Origin: Vallitalea longa | GTDB taxonomy: Bacteria > Bacillota > Clostridia > Lachnospirales > Vallitaleaceae | Length of the DNA: 64,000 nucleotides | NCBI RefSeq assembly: GCF_027923465.1 | Contig: NZ_BRLB01000010.1 | Coordinates: 62,001-126,000, forward strand | Direction: 5' to 3' | In this document: positions 9,310-19,234 of the stretch, piece after piece | Position numbering within the stretch: the first letter of the stretch is position 1 | Layout of the letters: each line of letters begins with the position of its first letter | The notes under the pieces: generated by a model | The model's database searches: none | What the model was told of the DNA's origin: nothing | The model's input: the letters and a program-made list of their open reading frames with translations, nothing else | Made by a program: the position numbers and the translations under genes

Positions 9310-10401
9310 TTAATTCACCTTCTCACTTAGCAAAGCTTCAATGCCTTCATATAAGGCTAATTTGGATATCTCATCTTCTGTGTTCTGTTCTTCCATATAT
9401 TCAATGTATTTACCAATAACATTGTTCTCATTTTCTTGTTTCAGTTTATCCAGATCATAATCTGGTGTAGTATTATCTAAGATTTCAGCATATATGACAT
9501 ACTCTTCCACTCTATATTTTATGTACTGCGTATCAAATAATATATCTTTGTCCCTTATTCCATTTAGATTGAATCTATATAGATTCTTGAAATCATATTC
9601 TCTAACTATTTCTTTTATATTTTCTATTATATTTTCAACTGTCATGTTATCATCAACACTAACATCTATTGAAACGAATTCTCTTTTTGAAAAAGGTAAG
9701 AACTTAATATCTAATTCATCTTTGCTAATACTTCCTTCTATAATTCCATGTGTACCTGTTTCGCCGAAATCAAGGGGTTCTGGACTACCGGGGTAAGCAA
9801 TATTCTTACAAATGAACTCATGTTTATGTATATGTCCAAGAGCAATATAATCAAACCCTTTATTTGCGATACTTTCTCTATCTATTGGCAGATAACTAGA
9901 TTTTTGATAGATATCCCCATGAGCCAATAGTATATTGATTCTATTCTTATCATCTATCTGTATATTCTCAAACAAATTATCCTTTATCAATTTCTTGTTC
10001 CAACTTAATCCATATATATCAACATTAACATCTTCAAAAGATATTTTTTGCAATGTTGTATCTAATATATAAACATTCTCCGCCCAGTCGATTATTTTAT
10101 AATATGATTTGTTATTTATAATCGGATCGTGATTACCAGCAATTATAACTATTCTAGTATCATTAAGTTTACGGAAATACTTATTTATCTCTTTTATCTC
10201 TCCAATTGTTGCGTATTCATCTTCAAATAAATCTCCACTGATCAAAAGAAAATCAGCGTTCATATCTACTGCTCTATCAATAATTCTATAAAAGGTTTCT
10301 TTAATTTCATTTCTACGGTCTCTAGCAAATTCACTTCCGAAACTTGCTTTTTTGAATTCCATTCCAATATGTATATCCCCTGTATGAATTAAACTTATCA
10401 T
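9310..10401 (-). CDS. yhaO: YhaO-like metallophosphoesterase (SbcD/Mre11-type nuclease)
   Basis: Predicted Mn-dependent DNA exonuclease of the calcineurin-like family. The phosphoesterase motifs are in order: HTGDIHIG at residues 6-13, GDLFED near 56, GNHDP near 92, LAHGD and LGHIHKHE further on. About 130 C-terminal residues form the capping and partner-binding region. Start is ATG at 10401, with a G-rich site at 10409-10415; a GTG at 10407 sits too close to that site. It forms a two-gene operon with the YhaN-like ATPase, whose start codon touches this stop. The pair corresponds to yhaO-yhaN of Bacillus; the cellular role there is not well settled, so DNA repair is an inference. Confidence 0.88.
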   Translation of the reverse strand: MISLIHTGDIHIGMEFKKASFGSEFARDRRNEIKETFYRIIDRAVDMNADFLLISGDLFEDEYATIGEIKEINKYFRKLNDTRIVIIAGNHDPIINNKSYYKIIDWAENVYILDTTLQKISFEDVNVDIYGLSWNKKLIKDNLFENIQIDDKNRINILLAHGDIYQKSSYLPIDRESIANKGFDYIALGHIHKHEFICKNIAYPGSPEPLDFGETGTHGIIEGSISKDELDIKFLPFSKREFVSIDVSVDDNMTVENIIENIKEIVREYDFKNLYRFNLNGIRDKDILFDTQYIKYRVEEYVIYAEILDNTTPDYDLDKLKQENENNVIGKYIEYMEEQNTEDEISKLALYEGIEALLSEKVN

Positions 10402-10593
10402 TATCACACCCCCCTAATCAAGAACATATATTCTATTGTAACAAAGTTTAATTGAAAATGAAACCTATATTTAGTTATTACTCAACTTTCTCATTTTATT
10501 ATTCTATACAGATAACCCCATAACTATAAATAAAACCTTTTAGCTACCCCATATAAGAAATTCTAGAAACTTATATTATAATCTTTTGTATAA

Positions 10594-10618
10594 TAAAAAA
10601 GAGAGTCCTATCACCCTC
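10594..10618 (-). terminator. Terminator after pfkA
   Basis: On the minus strand GAGGGT pairs with ACTCTC (one G-T pair) across a six-base loop, followed by TTTTTTATT. It begins three bases after the pfkA stop codon. Confidence 0.7.
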
Positions 10619-10620
10619 CC

Positions 10621-11694
10621 TTAATTTCCAAAACTTGCTCCCACTAATTTACCTGTGCTTATCAACAAATTATCTTTTTCTACTAATTTTAATTTACCTG
10701 CGACTTCTTTTAATGGTGTTGCCCATAATTTATTATTAACTACTGAAACTGTTTTTCCGTAATCCCTGTTTGCAATCATCTCTGCTGCATATGCACCAAG
10801 TTTTGTTGCTAATATTCTATCATATGGTGAAGGTGAACCACCTCTCTGCTGGTGTCCTGGTATGGTAACTCTTGTTTCCAAACCTAGAGCTCCATTAATC
10901 TCTTTAGCCAATCTATATGAAACTGATGGGAACTTCATTTTTTCACGTTCTTTTTTGAGCTCTTTTTTCTTCAATTTAGATTCTTCAACTGATATTGCTC
11001 CTTCTGATACTGCTAAGATAGAAAAGTTCTTCCCTGAAGAATGTCTTCTATCCAGTGATTCTATAACCTTATCAATACTATAAGGGATTTCAGGTATTAT
11101 GATGACATCTGCGCCACCTGCTACTCCTGCATGTAATGTTAACCATCCCGCTTTATGACCCATTAATTCTACTAGCATTACTCTATCATGTGAATCTGCT
11201 GTCGTGTGTATTCTATCTATTACTTCTGTAGCGATATCCACTGCACTGTGAAAACCAAATGTTACATCTGTTCCCCAGATATCATTATCTATAGTCTTTG
11301 GAAGTGCAATCACATTAAGACCTTCTTCCCTAAGAAGATTAGCATTCTTATGTGTTCCATTTCCCCCTAATGTTATAAGACAATCCAATTTCATTTTTTC
11401 ATAATTATCTATCATACATTTGACTTTATCAATATTGTCTTCTTCTATTTTTCTCATTTTCTTGAATGGTGTTCTTGATGTTCCAAGTATTGTTCCACCT
11501 CTAACAAGTATTCCAGAAAAATCTCGTGGTGTCATAACTTGATAATTGCAATGTATTAAGCCTTTAAACCCATCTTTTATACCAATTATCTCACAATCAA
11601 ACATTCCATAAGAAGCTCTTGCTACGCCTCTTATTGCAGCATTCAATCCTGGACAATCTCCTCCACTTGTTATAATTCCAATTCTTCGTTTCAT
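10621..11694 (-). CDS. pfkA: 6-phosphofructokinase, PfkA family
   Basis: Phosphorylates fructose-6-phosphate in glycolysis. Seen: the N-terminal phosphate-binding SGGDCPGLNAAIRG, the catalytic-base motif PKTIDND at about 131-137, and the substrate-binding stretches VELMGHKAGW and PGHQQRGG. At the nucleotide site the motif is GGNGT (about 107-111) in place of the common GGDGS. The second Gly is the residue that in known families goes with ATP, while Asp there goes with pyrophosphate; the Asn replaces an Asp that helps bind metal-ATP. ATP use is therefore likely but not certain. ATG at 11694 is seven bases after GGAG; an upstream TTG is too close. It has its own terminator. Confidence 0.88.
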   Translation of the reverse strand: MKRRIGIITSGGDCPGLNAAIRGVARASYGMFDCEIIGIKDGFKGLIHCNYQVMTPRDFSGILVRGGTILGTSRTPFKKMRKIEEDNIDKVKCMIDNYEKMKLDCLITLGGNGTHKNANLLREEGLNVIALPKTIDNDIWGTDVTFGFHSAVDIATEVIDRIHTTADSHDRVMLVELMGHKAGWLTLHAGVAGGADVIIIPEIPYSIDKVIESLDRRHSSGKNFSILAVSEGAISVEESKLKKKELKKEREKMKFPSVSYRLAKEINGALGLETRVTIPGHQQRGGSPSPYDRILATKLGAYAAEMIANRDYGKTVSVVNNKLWATPLKEVAGKLKLVEKDNLLISTGKLVGASFGN

Positions 11695-11816
11695 CAAACC
11701 ACTCCGTTATATTTTTTGTATGAATAATATTAATTTTACCTATTAGTAATATATATTATCACCTAAAATATATATTTAAATTCAAGATATTATAACCATT
11801 ACAGCTAATAACATGT

Positions 11817-12353
11817 TTATCCTAGATATTTTTTTAGTCTTGGTTTTATCTTGTTTGTATACACATGTAAAAAGTAACCTAGAAAATAATCATATGCAAT
11901 AAAGAATATCTCCGCTAAAACAATAAGCCACCATGTTGACGTGAATTCCACTGATATAATTGTTACAAATTGGCTAATAGCAAAATAATAAATCACCAAC
12001 ATTATATTGAAAAATCCAAGCTTCAATATAAATTCAACTATCACAGATAAGAACTTACGATTAACCAACATTTCAATCAAATATTTCACTATGCTATATA
12101 TTCCAAAAAAAGCTATATATGTTATTATCTGAAGTTTATCAGGTACTAGTATAAACGAAAGAAGACTAGAAGCTATATAAAAAGTCACACCGCTAGCTAG
12201 ATTAAATTCAATAATTACTACACCGATAATGATAGCCGCCAAAGCAAATATAATTAGTGTATTACTAACAAAAATAGTACTTAACATAAGTATAATCTGG
12301 TTAATAGCCAATAAAATTCCTAAATAAGCAATTTTTTTTGATTTTAACAACAT
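11817..12353 (-). CDS. Small polytopic membrane protein of unknown function
   Basis: Not recognised. About 178 residues with five or six hydrophobic segments and a short basic C-terminal tail ([12 protein letters not shown]); no catalytic motif is visible. The best start is ATG at 12353, which overlaps the end of the J-domain gene by ten bases; a GTG at 12377 would extend it by eight codons. The weak G-rich site (12365-12370) suggests translational coupling to the J-domain gene. It is the last gene of the DUF5685/J-domain/membrane operon, which suggests the three act together at the membrane. Some resemblance in layout to transporter S-components exists but is not enough for a call. Confidence 0.7.
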   Translation of the reverse strand: MLLKSKKIAYLGILLAINQIILMLSTIFVSNTLIIFALAAIIIGVVIIEFNLASGVTFYIASSLLSFILVPDKLQIITYIAFFGIYSIVKYLIEMLVNRKFLSVIVEFILKLGFFNIMLVIYYFAISQFVTIISVEFTSTWWLIVLAEIFFIAYDYFLGYFLHVYTNKIKPRLKKYLG

Positions 12354-12949
12354 GATATTAAATCGCCCCCAAGACACTCACACAAGCAGTCTGCACATAC
12401 AAGTTGTGAACAGCAACCTAAAGCGTCTGAATTATTTGCTCCTCTATTATATTGATATGCTCTAGTATTATATCCATTCTGAACATTTTGAAGCCTTGTC
12501 ATATGATTTCTATACTCTATATTGTTAGGAGCCATATTAACGGCTGTTTTAGCGTATTCAAATCCTTGATTAGTATATCCTGTACCTACTAGGCAGATAC
12601 TCATTAAATAGTACCATTCAGCGTTTTTATCACTCATATTATTCAACATGTTCATTGCATCTTGGAATCTTCGTACCTGAATATAACTTCTTATATTCAT
12701 ATATTCTGAAGATGTATACCCAGAACTTTGACTACCTGATGAATAATTAGAATTAGAGTAGTTATTATTATTCATTAGAGATTCATATGCTTCTTGGATT
12801 TCTCTGAATTTCTCTTCTGCTAAATCGTTTAATGGATTATCTGCATATCTATCTGGATGATATTTTTTTGCTAATTCTCTATATGCTTTTTTTATTTCTT
12901 CTTTGCTTGCTCCTCTTTCTATTTCTAACACTTCATATGGATCTCTCAT
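12344..12949 (-). CDS. J-domain protein with Cys-rich tail
   Basis: Residues 1-62 form a canonical DnaJ domain: [23 protein letters not shown]-type helices with the HPD tripeptide that stimulates Hsp70 ATPase. A Ser/Asn/Tyr-rich linker follows, then one or two TPR-like helices ([18 protein letters not shown] and the [18 protein letters not shown] stretch). The last 26 residues contain eight cysteines, beginning [11 protein letters not shown] and ending SCC. No glycine-rich or zinc-finger DnaJ domains are present, so it is a specialised co-chaperone and not DnaJ itself. The tail may bind metal or undergo disulfide exchange; that is inference. AGGAGG precedes ATG 12949. It lies 26 bases after the DUF5685 gene and overlaps the membrane-protein gene. 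Confidence 0.87.
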   Translation of the reverse strand: MRDPYEVLEIERGASKEEIKKAYRELAKKYHPDRYADNPLNDLAEEKFREIQEAYESLMNNNNYSNSNYSSGSQSSGYTSSEYMNIRSYIQVRRFQDAMNMLNNMSDKNAEWYYLMSICLVGTGYTNQGFEYAKTAVNMAPNNIEYRNHMTRLQNVQNGYNTRAYQYNRGANNSDALGCCSQLVCADCLCECLGGDLISCC

Positions 12950-12975
12950 TGCACTTCCTCCTAGTAATAATCTAA

Positions 12976-13833
12976 TTAGTTTTTTTCGATTTGTTTTTCT
13001 ATCTTACATTCATTACATTCTTCTCTGCTAAATATAATTTTCATTTTATTTTTAATTCCAGAATATATTATATTATCTAGAATAGGTTTTTCTTTTATTA
13101 ATGGTAATTTATCCAGTTCATTATCTAAAAATGATAAATTAAGATTAAGTAGATTCTTGGCATATTCTTCAATATTATCTTTTTTACATAGATTAAACGG
13201 ATTATAGCTATTATTTTTTTTATCTTTTTCTATATCATCATATGCATCAAGAATATAAATATATTTTCCCAAATAAAATCCAATATTATTTAGATATTCT
13301 TTCCAGTGGTCATCTTTATAAATCATCAATTTACCCATGAGGTTGCCAAAAACATTTGATACTTTTTCTATATCACTGCAATTACTCTCCTCAAGCTTTT
13401 CTAATTCTTTTATAGATTCTATTATAATATTATTCTTCTTAGGATATTTCTTCTTAGCTTTTCTGTAACCTCTATTGAATATCATCATAGCCATAAGGCT
13501 TTTTATACTTCTCTCATCTTTCCAGTCATCTTTCAGATTATTATATGCTAACATGATATTCAAGGCTGCGCAATAATCACTCGTTTCATTGATTATCATT
13601 AGTTGTTTGTTCTGTGGATGAGCTATACATCTTTTATTACAGCAATTATTTATAGGTTCATATAAAGACGTAAGAACTATTATAAGGTATGTCATATCAT
13701 AATTTAAAGTAAACCTACTGAAATTACCATAGTTTTTCTTTAGTGCCATACATAAGCCACAGTAATAACCTTTGTATGCCATATATTCTCTAACTTTTAA
13801 TTCAAGCTTATCTATCTGTACATATCCAAACAT
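12976..13833 (-). CDS. DUF5685 family protein
   Basis: Matches what I know of the DUF5685 family by its N-terminus ([20 protein letters not shown]) and the following YCGLC motif near residues 23-27. A second Cys/His cluster, [11 protein letters not shown], lies near 62-72, and a third Cys group, EECNEC, is near the C-terminus. The spacing suggests bound metal or an Fe-S cluster. The rest is predicted helical and soluble. Function is unknown in the family as far as I know. ATG 13833 is preceded by AGAGAGGAC. First gene of the operon with the J-domain protein and a membrane protein. Confidence 0.85.
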   Translation of the reverse strand: MFGYVQIDKLELKVREYMAYKGYYCGLCMALKKNYGNFSRFTLNYDMTYLIIVLTSLYEPINNCCNKRCIAHPQNKQLMIINETSDYCAALNIMLAYNNLKDDWKDERSIKSLMAMMIFNRGYRKAKKKYPKKNNIIIESIKELEKLEESNCSDIEKVSNVFGNLMGKLMIYKDDHWKEYLNNIGFYLGKYIYILDAYDDIEKDKKNNSYNPFNLCKKDNIEEYAKNLLNLNLSFLDNELDKLPLIKEKPILDNIIYSGIKNKMKIIFSREECNECKIEKQIEKN

Positions 13834-14330
13834 ATTAAGTCCTCTCTAACGATTTATTTAGAACTATTAAGCCCAAAACAATATACCTATTAAGCTTTTT
13901 CCAAATAATACCGATATATCATATACATAAAAGACATTAAAAATCTTAATATTATTAGTATAAAGCATAAGTTATAAAAGCTCAACACCACAATTATTAA
14001 TTTTTTGTGTACAATTTTCTATGTACTCCTACCAAGGGAAGTTTCTAAAATTAAGCACATTAATATTTAAATACTATATCAAATTTGAATTTAAAGAAAT
14101 TTCATTAAATATCAAAATCACACTTTATATTTATTAAATATATATTTTCGGGTTAGTTTAGCTTATTTTTAGGACAAAATCGCTAGTATGCTAACATTTT
14201 TATATAGCAATATTTAACTATTATAATATTTAATGAAATTATCCCTTGCTTTTTTCTCCAATTATTGTAAAATAGGTGTTGTAGCAGATAAACCTTATAC
14301 TAAAAATATAATAAAGTAGGGTGATGAATT
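13834..14330. other. Divergent intergenic region, DUF5685 / gntR
   Basis: About 500 AT-rich bases. Apart from a promoter candidate for the plus-strand regulator at 14246-14273, no RNA structure or small gene is supported. Confidence 0.5.
14246..14273 (+). promoter_or_regulatory. Promoter of the GntR-UTRA gene
   Basis: TTGCTT at 14246-14251 and TAAAAT at 14268-14273, spaced 16 bases, about 58 bases ahead of the start codon. Read by eye. Confidence 0.45.
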
Positions 14331-15089
14331 ATGGCAAGTATTGATAGTTTCAAAAAATATACCGTTAACAAGTCGACTCCTATCCCTCTATATTTTCAAT
14401 TCAAAAATATTTTGATTGAAATGATGAAGGATGAAGTTTTAAAACCAGGTGATATGATACCTACTGAGTTTGAGCTATGTGATATTTATGGTATAAGCAG
14501 AACAACAATTAGACAAGCATTAACTGAATTAGTTAATGAAGGTAAGTTTTATCGTGTAAAAGGTAGAGGTACATTTGTTGCTCAAACCAAAATTGAACAT
14601 GATTTTACTCAGAAAGCGGAGAGCTTTAATAGTGAAATGTTACGAAATGGATATACCCCTAGTACTAAGGTTTTAGATTTTAAGGTAGTAACCGCTACCC
14701 CAGAAGTTGCATCTGCTTTAAATCTCGCACCAAACACAGATGTTATCTATTTGAAGAGACTCCGATTTGTAAATAATGAACCACTTAAGATTTCTCAAAC
14801 TTATTTACCTTATTCGTTTTGTAAACATATTCTCGATAATAACATGAATGAAGAATCTCTATATAGCATACTATCTAGTAATATTAACACTAAAGTCTAT
14901 AAAGTAGTTAAAGAAATGGAAGCTGTCGTTCCTACTAAGGAAGATTGTGAATTGCTTGAAATCAATAAAACAACTGCAATACAGTTGTTTCATGCAAAAG
15001 GTTACAATAAATTTGAGACACCTGTTGAGTACACTGTCTCTAGATTTAGAGGAGATAAAAATCTCTTCTCAGTAGAACAGTTCGTTTAA
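14331..15089 (+). CDS. GntR-family (HutC/UTRA type) transcription regulator
   Basis: N-terminal winged helix: IPLYFQFKNILIEMM, then PTEFELCDIYGISRTTIRQAL and the wing KGRGTFVA, residues about 17-83. The C-terminal UTRA effector domain starts at about 95 (FNSEMLRNGYTPSTKVLDF) and includes LKRLRFVNNEPL and a VEYTVSRFRGD end, which is typical of HutC/NagR-type sensors of sugars or small metabolites. The target genes are not obvious: it is a lone plus-strand gene, convergent with the M42 peptidase and divergent from the DUF5685 operon. The effector cannot be inferred. ATG 14331 follows a GGTGATGAATT leader; normal length for the family (252 residues). Confidence 0.9.
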   Translation: MASIDSFKKYTVNKSTPIPLYFQFKNILIEMMKDEVLKPGDMIPTEFELCDIYGISRTTIRQALTELVNEGKFYRVKGRGTFVAQTKIEHDFTQKAESFNSEMLRNGYTPSTKVLDFKVVTATPEVASALNLAPNTDVIYLKRLRFVNNEPLKISQTYLPYSFCKHILDNNMNEESLYSILSSNINTKVYKVVKEMEAVVPTKEDCELLEINKTTAIQLFHAKGYNKFETPVEYTVSRFRGDKNLFSVEQFV

Positions 15090-15106
15090 TAACGGTCAAT
15101 ATTTGC

Positions 15107-15136
15107 AAAAACCTCAGGATTTATCCTGAGGTTTTT
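15107..15136. terminator. Bidirectional terminator
   Basis: Perfect stem of 13 bp (15107-15119 with 15124-15136) with A-tract and T-tract at its two ends, between the convergent gntR and M42 peptidase genes. It can serve both strands. Confidence 0.9.
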
Positions 15137-15208
15137 ACTTATTAAAATATTATGCAATTCATTCCTTCATATCTTACAATATCATGAATATATTACATTG
15201 GTTAAATC

Positions 15209-16234
15209 TTACTTAACATACTCTGATAATAATTTTAATGTGTTCAAGACACCTTCAATATGAGTTCTTTCCATACCATGGGATGCATGTACCCCTGGTC
15301 CAATAAGCGCACCTCTAATATTGTTACCTGCTCGTAGTGAAGCAGATACATCGGAACCATAATGAGGATAAACATCTAATGCATAACCTAATTCTTTTTC
15401 TTTTGCAATGCTTGCTAGCTTATTGATGATATTATAGTCATATGGACCTGATGAATCTTTTACACATATTGAAACATCATGTTCAGTACAACATAAATCA
15501 TCACCCATAGCACCCATATCTATTGCTATCATTTCAGTAATATCCTGTGGTATATATGATGAACCATGACCAACTTCTTCATATGTGGATATGAATATCT
15601 TTAAAGTATTTCTAGGCATGATATCATTATCTTTTATGTATTTCATCAACCCAAATATAGTAGCTATACCCGCTTTATCATCCAGATGTCTAGATTTTAT
15701 ATAACCGCTTTTAGTTATTCTAACTCTAGGATCAAATGCTATGAAGTTACCAACTTCTATACCTAATTTCTCAACATCCTCTTTAGAAGAAACATTTTCA
15801 TCTATTCTCACTTCCATATTTTCTTCTATTCTTTTATGTTCAGATGCATCTGAGAATACGTGAACTGATGGTTTAGTGGTTAATATGGTTCCTTCATATT
15901 CCTTACCGTCTCTTGTAAATATCTTACAATATTCACCTTCTATGCTATTCATTAAATATCCACCGATACTTGTCAATCTAATGGTTCCATTGGATTTTAT
16001 TGATCTGACCATAGCACCTAGAGTATCTACATGTGCAGATAATCCAAGAACTTCTTCAGATTTACCTTCAATTTCTATTACTCCACAGCCTTTATTAGTA
16101 AATTCCATACTGCAACCCATTTTTTCTGCTTCTTTTTCTATAATACTCATGATGTTATAACAGAATCCACTAGGGCTCTCTGTTTCAAGTATCTTTTTTA
16201 GGAAATCGAGAATATACTCTCTATATTGATCCAT
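15209..16234 (-). CDS. M42 family metallo-aminopeptidase
   Basis: Cytoplasmic di-metal aminopeptidase of the M42 (PepA/FrvX/CelM) family, which trims peptides. The metal ligands and catalytic acids can be placed: SAHVDTLGAM near residue 65-74, HLDDKAG near 180-186, the Glu pair EEVGHG near 214-219, IDMGAMGDD near 235 and the final His in GVHASHGMERTH near 316-327. Length 341 is standard. AAAGGAG precedes ATG 16234. It has its own bidirectional terminator; mscS upstream is 82 bases away and may be co-transcribed. Some family members were once called endoglucanases; peptidase activity is the accepted one. Confidence 0.92.
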   Translation of the reverse strand: MDQYREYILDFLKKILETESPSGFCYNIMSIIEKEAEKMGCSMEFTNKGCGVIEIEGKSEEVLGLSAHVDTLGAMVRSIKSNGTIRLTSIGGYLMNSIEGEYCKIFTRDGKEYEGTILTTKPSVHVFSDASEHKRIEENMEVRIDENVSSKEDVEKLGIEVGNFIAFDPRVRITKSGYIKSRHLDDKAGIATIFGLMKYIKDNDIMPRNTLKIFISTYEEVGHGSSYIPQDITEMIAIDMGAMGDDLCCTEHDVSICVKDSSGPYDYNIINKLASIAKEKELGYALDVYPHYGSDVSASLRAGNNIRGALIGPGVHASHGMERTHIEGVLNTLKLLSEYVK

Positions 16235-16316
16235 TTGTTCATCTCCTTTATATTATATAATTATAGTAAACTATAATTACTATGTAAGCTACTTTTATTT
16301 GTCATCATAGTTGTTT

Positions 16317-17171
16317 TTAACCTCTAACTATATTGCCTTTATTATTAACGATATTTACATCCATATGTGGATATGGTATAGAAATATTTTCTTCATCGAA
16401 TTTAATTTTCATCTGCTCTATTAAATCGAATTTAACTTGTAGATAATCTTTTGTGTTACACCATACCAATACTGCGAAATTAACAGAACTATCTCCATGT
16501 TCACTAATATTAATGTATGGCTCTTTATCTTTAAGTATCAAAGGATGTATATCAATAACCTGTCTAATGGCCTTTTTGACCGCATAAGTATCTTCTTCAT
16601 AAGCTACACCAAAAGTCAAGTCTACTCTTCTTATATCCATAGTAGAATGATTGGTTATGCTACTATTTGATAAGTTTCCATTTGGTATGGTTATTACCTT
16701 GTTATCTCTTGTTCTAAGTGTAGTATAGAAAACCTGTATATCTTCCACTATACCTTCATGACCAAATGCTTTTTCTTCAATGTAGTCTCCAACCTTAAAT
16801 GGTCTTAATAATAATATTAGTATTCCACCAATTAGATTGGAAAGACTTCCTTGTAAGGCCATTCCAACTCCAATACCAGTTGCTCCTATAACTGCAATTA
16901 AAGAAGTTGATTCTATCCCTAGATTTTCTATAATTATGAATCCTAATAATATTTTTAATAGTAATCTTGTAGCTGATAATAAGAATTTTGATAAAGAAAC
17001 ATCTAATTTTGATTTTGCAAAAAACTTGTCTATCATTCTAACTAAATATTTAATTATCTTTAATCCAACAAATAAGATAATTAAACTAAATATTATTTTA
17101 AAACCATAATTAGTTACAATTTCTAGTGCTTTAATTTTGATTTTGTCTAGTTCTTCTATAAATGTATCCAT
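16317..17171 (-). CDS. mscS: Small-conductance mechanosensitive channel (MscS family)
   Basis: Tension-gated channel that releases solutes on osmotic downshock. Three membrane segments: about 22-42, 62-84 and the pore helix near 90-120 (GATGIGVGMALQGSLSNLIGGIL), with the alternating Gly/Ala packing and the LIGGI region of MscS. The beta domain follows (GDYIEEKAFGHEGIVEDI, then NKVITIPNGNLSNSSITN) and then the alpha-beta cage with the end PYPHMDV. Length 284 matches MscS. AGAGGAAG lies upstream of ATG 17171. Confidence 0.93.
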   Translation of the reverse strand: MDTFIEELDKIKIKALEIVTNYGFKIIFSLIILFVGLKIIKYLVRMIDKFFAKSKLDVSLSKFLLSATRLLLKILLGFIIIENLGIESTSLIAVIGATGIGVGMALQGSLSNLIGGILILLLRPFKVGDYIEEKAFGHEGIVEDIQVFYTTLRTRDNKVITIPNGNLSNSSITNHSTMDIRRVDLTFGVAYEEDTYAVKKAIRQVIDIHPLILKDKEPYINISEHGDSSVNFAVLVWCNTKDYLQVKFDLIEQMKIKFDEENISIPYPHMDVNIVNNKGNIVRG

Positions 17172-17356
17172 CTAGTCTTCCTCTCTTTTATATTATATTC
17201 TTAATTACTGAATTTCACATAATTCAATATTTCCCATACATGCTTTATTATAAGACATATATAATAAAACATTGAGTTTATATCTATATTTTATGTTAAC
17301 CTATAGTTATTTTTACCTATGCTTAATTACACAAGAATTGAGTTCATAAGTCTTTG

Positions 17357-19195
17357 TCAATTAGCATTTTCGCTGTCATCATCTATATTTTTATCTTGTA
17401 AGAGTATAAGTTCAGTAATATCTTTCCATTTATTAACTGCTTCTTCTTTCTTATATACTTTATCAATATAAGAATATTTAATTAAGATAACATACTCTTC
17501 TTCATTAGTAAGTTTTAATGAAATATATTTACCATCATAGGAACAATACTTTATGTCAACTTGTTCTTTGTCAGAAATAACCTTCTTGAATCTTAATTGA
17601 TCTAATATAGATGATTTATCTTCATCTGAAAGTTTATAGATTTTTCCTTCAACATAATTATCTGTTATTGTTTTCACATTAAATCCCGGATGGTTAATAC
17701 TAAATCTGTACAAATCATTTATATTAGTGGCAACTATTTCCCATGTATCCTTTTTTTCCAGAGCAAATCTTTCATAATACTGATAATTATCAGCACTTGA
17801 TGCAATAACATAAGCATATTTTCCATCAGTATTCATATATCTTATAAATACTTCTGCAGAAAAATATTTGGAAATAATCGCTTCAATATCAGTATCGTAA
17901 TATACTTTATTTGGTAATGGTTCTTCAAATTGGTAACTTATATATTTATCATAATCAATTACATCATTGTTTTCAACACCAATCACAGCATATCTATCAT
18001 CATCTATTTTGTATGATACCATGAATTCTTTATTAGTGTAATCAAACATGAAATTCATATTGTTATATATATTTTCAGGTATATTAAGTTTATTGATATC
18101 GTTTAATTCTTTTATTGTTAATCCTTGATTGCTATCAATATCATACGGACTATTAAAAGATACAATATATTTATCTGTTGAAAGATTATTAACTGCACTA
18201 AGCAATTTTTTACAATCCTCTTGTATACTACCGATAATAAGTTTATTTTTTTCATTGGTAATATTGTCTTTATCAAAATGGGTTATATATTTACTATAAT
18301 CATCAAAAACTTCATCAACTTTTTTTTCATCTGTTACAATCAATATATTTCTTAATAACTCTTCATCTTCAACGAGTATATCTTTCAATATTAATTCTAT
18401 GTCTTGATTAGAAATAGAGGGTTTACTGATAAGTTCTAAAACCTTAGTATTAATAATGTCTTCTTGGTCTTTATACATTTCAAATAATTGTTCGTTCTTA
18501 TTATTAATAATATCTTGTAGTAACTGTATGGTTTTATCTTTATCCAGATTCAAACGTAATACAACATTTTCAGGGTTCATTGTTATAGTATTTATTGTAA
18601 CTATATCAGGTATATCAAAATCATCTAGATTCATTTTTAATATTTCTTCGTTCTTTACTAATTTAGTCATTATTGATTGTTCAATTTGTTTTGGTAGAGA
18701 TAACATCTTATTATCACATAACATCATATTATTAAAAGAAATTGTTAATTTTCTTCCACCAACAGCCAAATCAATATCCATTGATATGGGAATATTTATC
18801 CCATGTATAGTTGTATTGATGTAAGCTTTACCTTCATCTGTATTGATATAACCTTCATTGATCTTATAACCTTTTTCAACTTCAATTTCTTGTATTTTTT
18901 CATTGAATGCTGTTGATATTACATCCTTGGGTATTTCTATAACCACATTATTTTCTTGGATTCTAATAATTTTTTCTAGAGCCTTATCATTAAAATATTT
19001 ATTAAATTCCATCTCATTAAATGCTACTGTAAATGATGAGTTATGCAAATATATTAGAACGATTCCTATAAATAGTACAAAAAGAGATATAATGCCTAGT
19101 CCAATCTTAAGTATTCTTTTGTATATTATTGATTTATCTTTTGTATTAGTATCCTGTTTTTTATCCTTTTCTTTTTGATTTACAATCTTTTTCAT
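17357..19195 (-). CDS. Membrane-anchored extracytoplasmic protein, unknown function
   Basis: Not recognised. A charged N-terminus (about 28 residues, Lys-rich) is followed by one membrane segment (LKIGLGIISLFVLFIGIVLI, about 29-48), so the remaining ~560 residues should be outside the cell. The first part (about 60-170) reads like a lipid-binding-type domain of the YpmS kind (FNEKIQEIEVEKGYKINEG, amphipathic strands). The central helical part is Asp/Glu-rich, and the C-terminal part is mostly beta (YVIASSADNYQYYERFALEKK). No catalytic signature is seen. The ribosome binding site is far from ATG 19195 and separated by a hairpin and a two-codon mini-ORF (see the entry at 19195-19234). Confidence 0.75.
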   Translation of the reverse strand: MKKIVNQKEKDKKQDTNTKDKSIIYKRILKIGLGIISLFVLFIGIVLIYLHNSSFTVAFNEMEFNKYFNDKALEKIIRIQENNVVIEIPKDVISTAFNEKIQEIEVEKGYKINEGYINTDEGKAYINTTIHGINIPISMDIDLAVGGRKLTISFNNMMLCDNKMLSLPKQIEQSIMTKLVKNEEILKMNLDDFDIPDIVTINTITMNPENVVLRLNLDKDKTIQLLQDIINNKNEQLFEMYKDQEDIINTKVLELISKPSISNQDIELILKDILVEDEELLRNILIVTDEKKVDEVFDDYSKYITHFDKDNITNEKNKLIIGSIQEDCKKLLSAVNNLSTDKYIVSFNSPYDIDSNQGLTIKELNDINKLNIPENIYNNMNFMFDYTNKEFMVSYKIDDDRYAVIGVENNDVIDYDKYISYQFEEPLPNKVYYDTDIEAIISKYFSAEVFIRYMNTDGKYAYVIASSADNYQYYERFALEKKDTWEIVATNINDLYRFSINHPGFNVKTITDNYVEGKIYKLSDEDKSSILDQLRFKKVISDKEQVDIKYCSYDGKYISLKLTNEEEYVILIKYSYIDKVYKKEEAVNKWKDITELILLQDKNIDDDSENAN

Positions 19196-19234
19196 TAATT
19201 CATGCTTTGTTATTTAAAACAAAGTAAACCTCCT
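19195..19234 (-). promoter_or_regulatory. Unusual translation start: AGGAGG, hairpin, mini-ORF
   Basis: Reading the minus strand: AGGAGG (19229-19234), a 7-bp hairpin (19205-19211 with 19218-19224), then ATG AAT TAA beginning at 19203, whose TAA overlaps the ATG of the 612-codon gene (TAATG). Looping out the hairpin puts the strong site about five bases from the first ATG. The main gene would then be reached by termination-reinitiation, or by a structurally shortened spacer. Confidence 0.45.
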
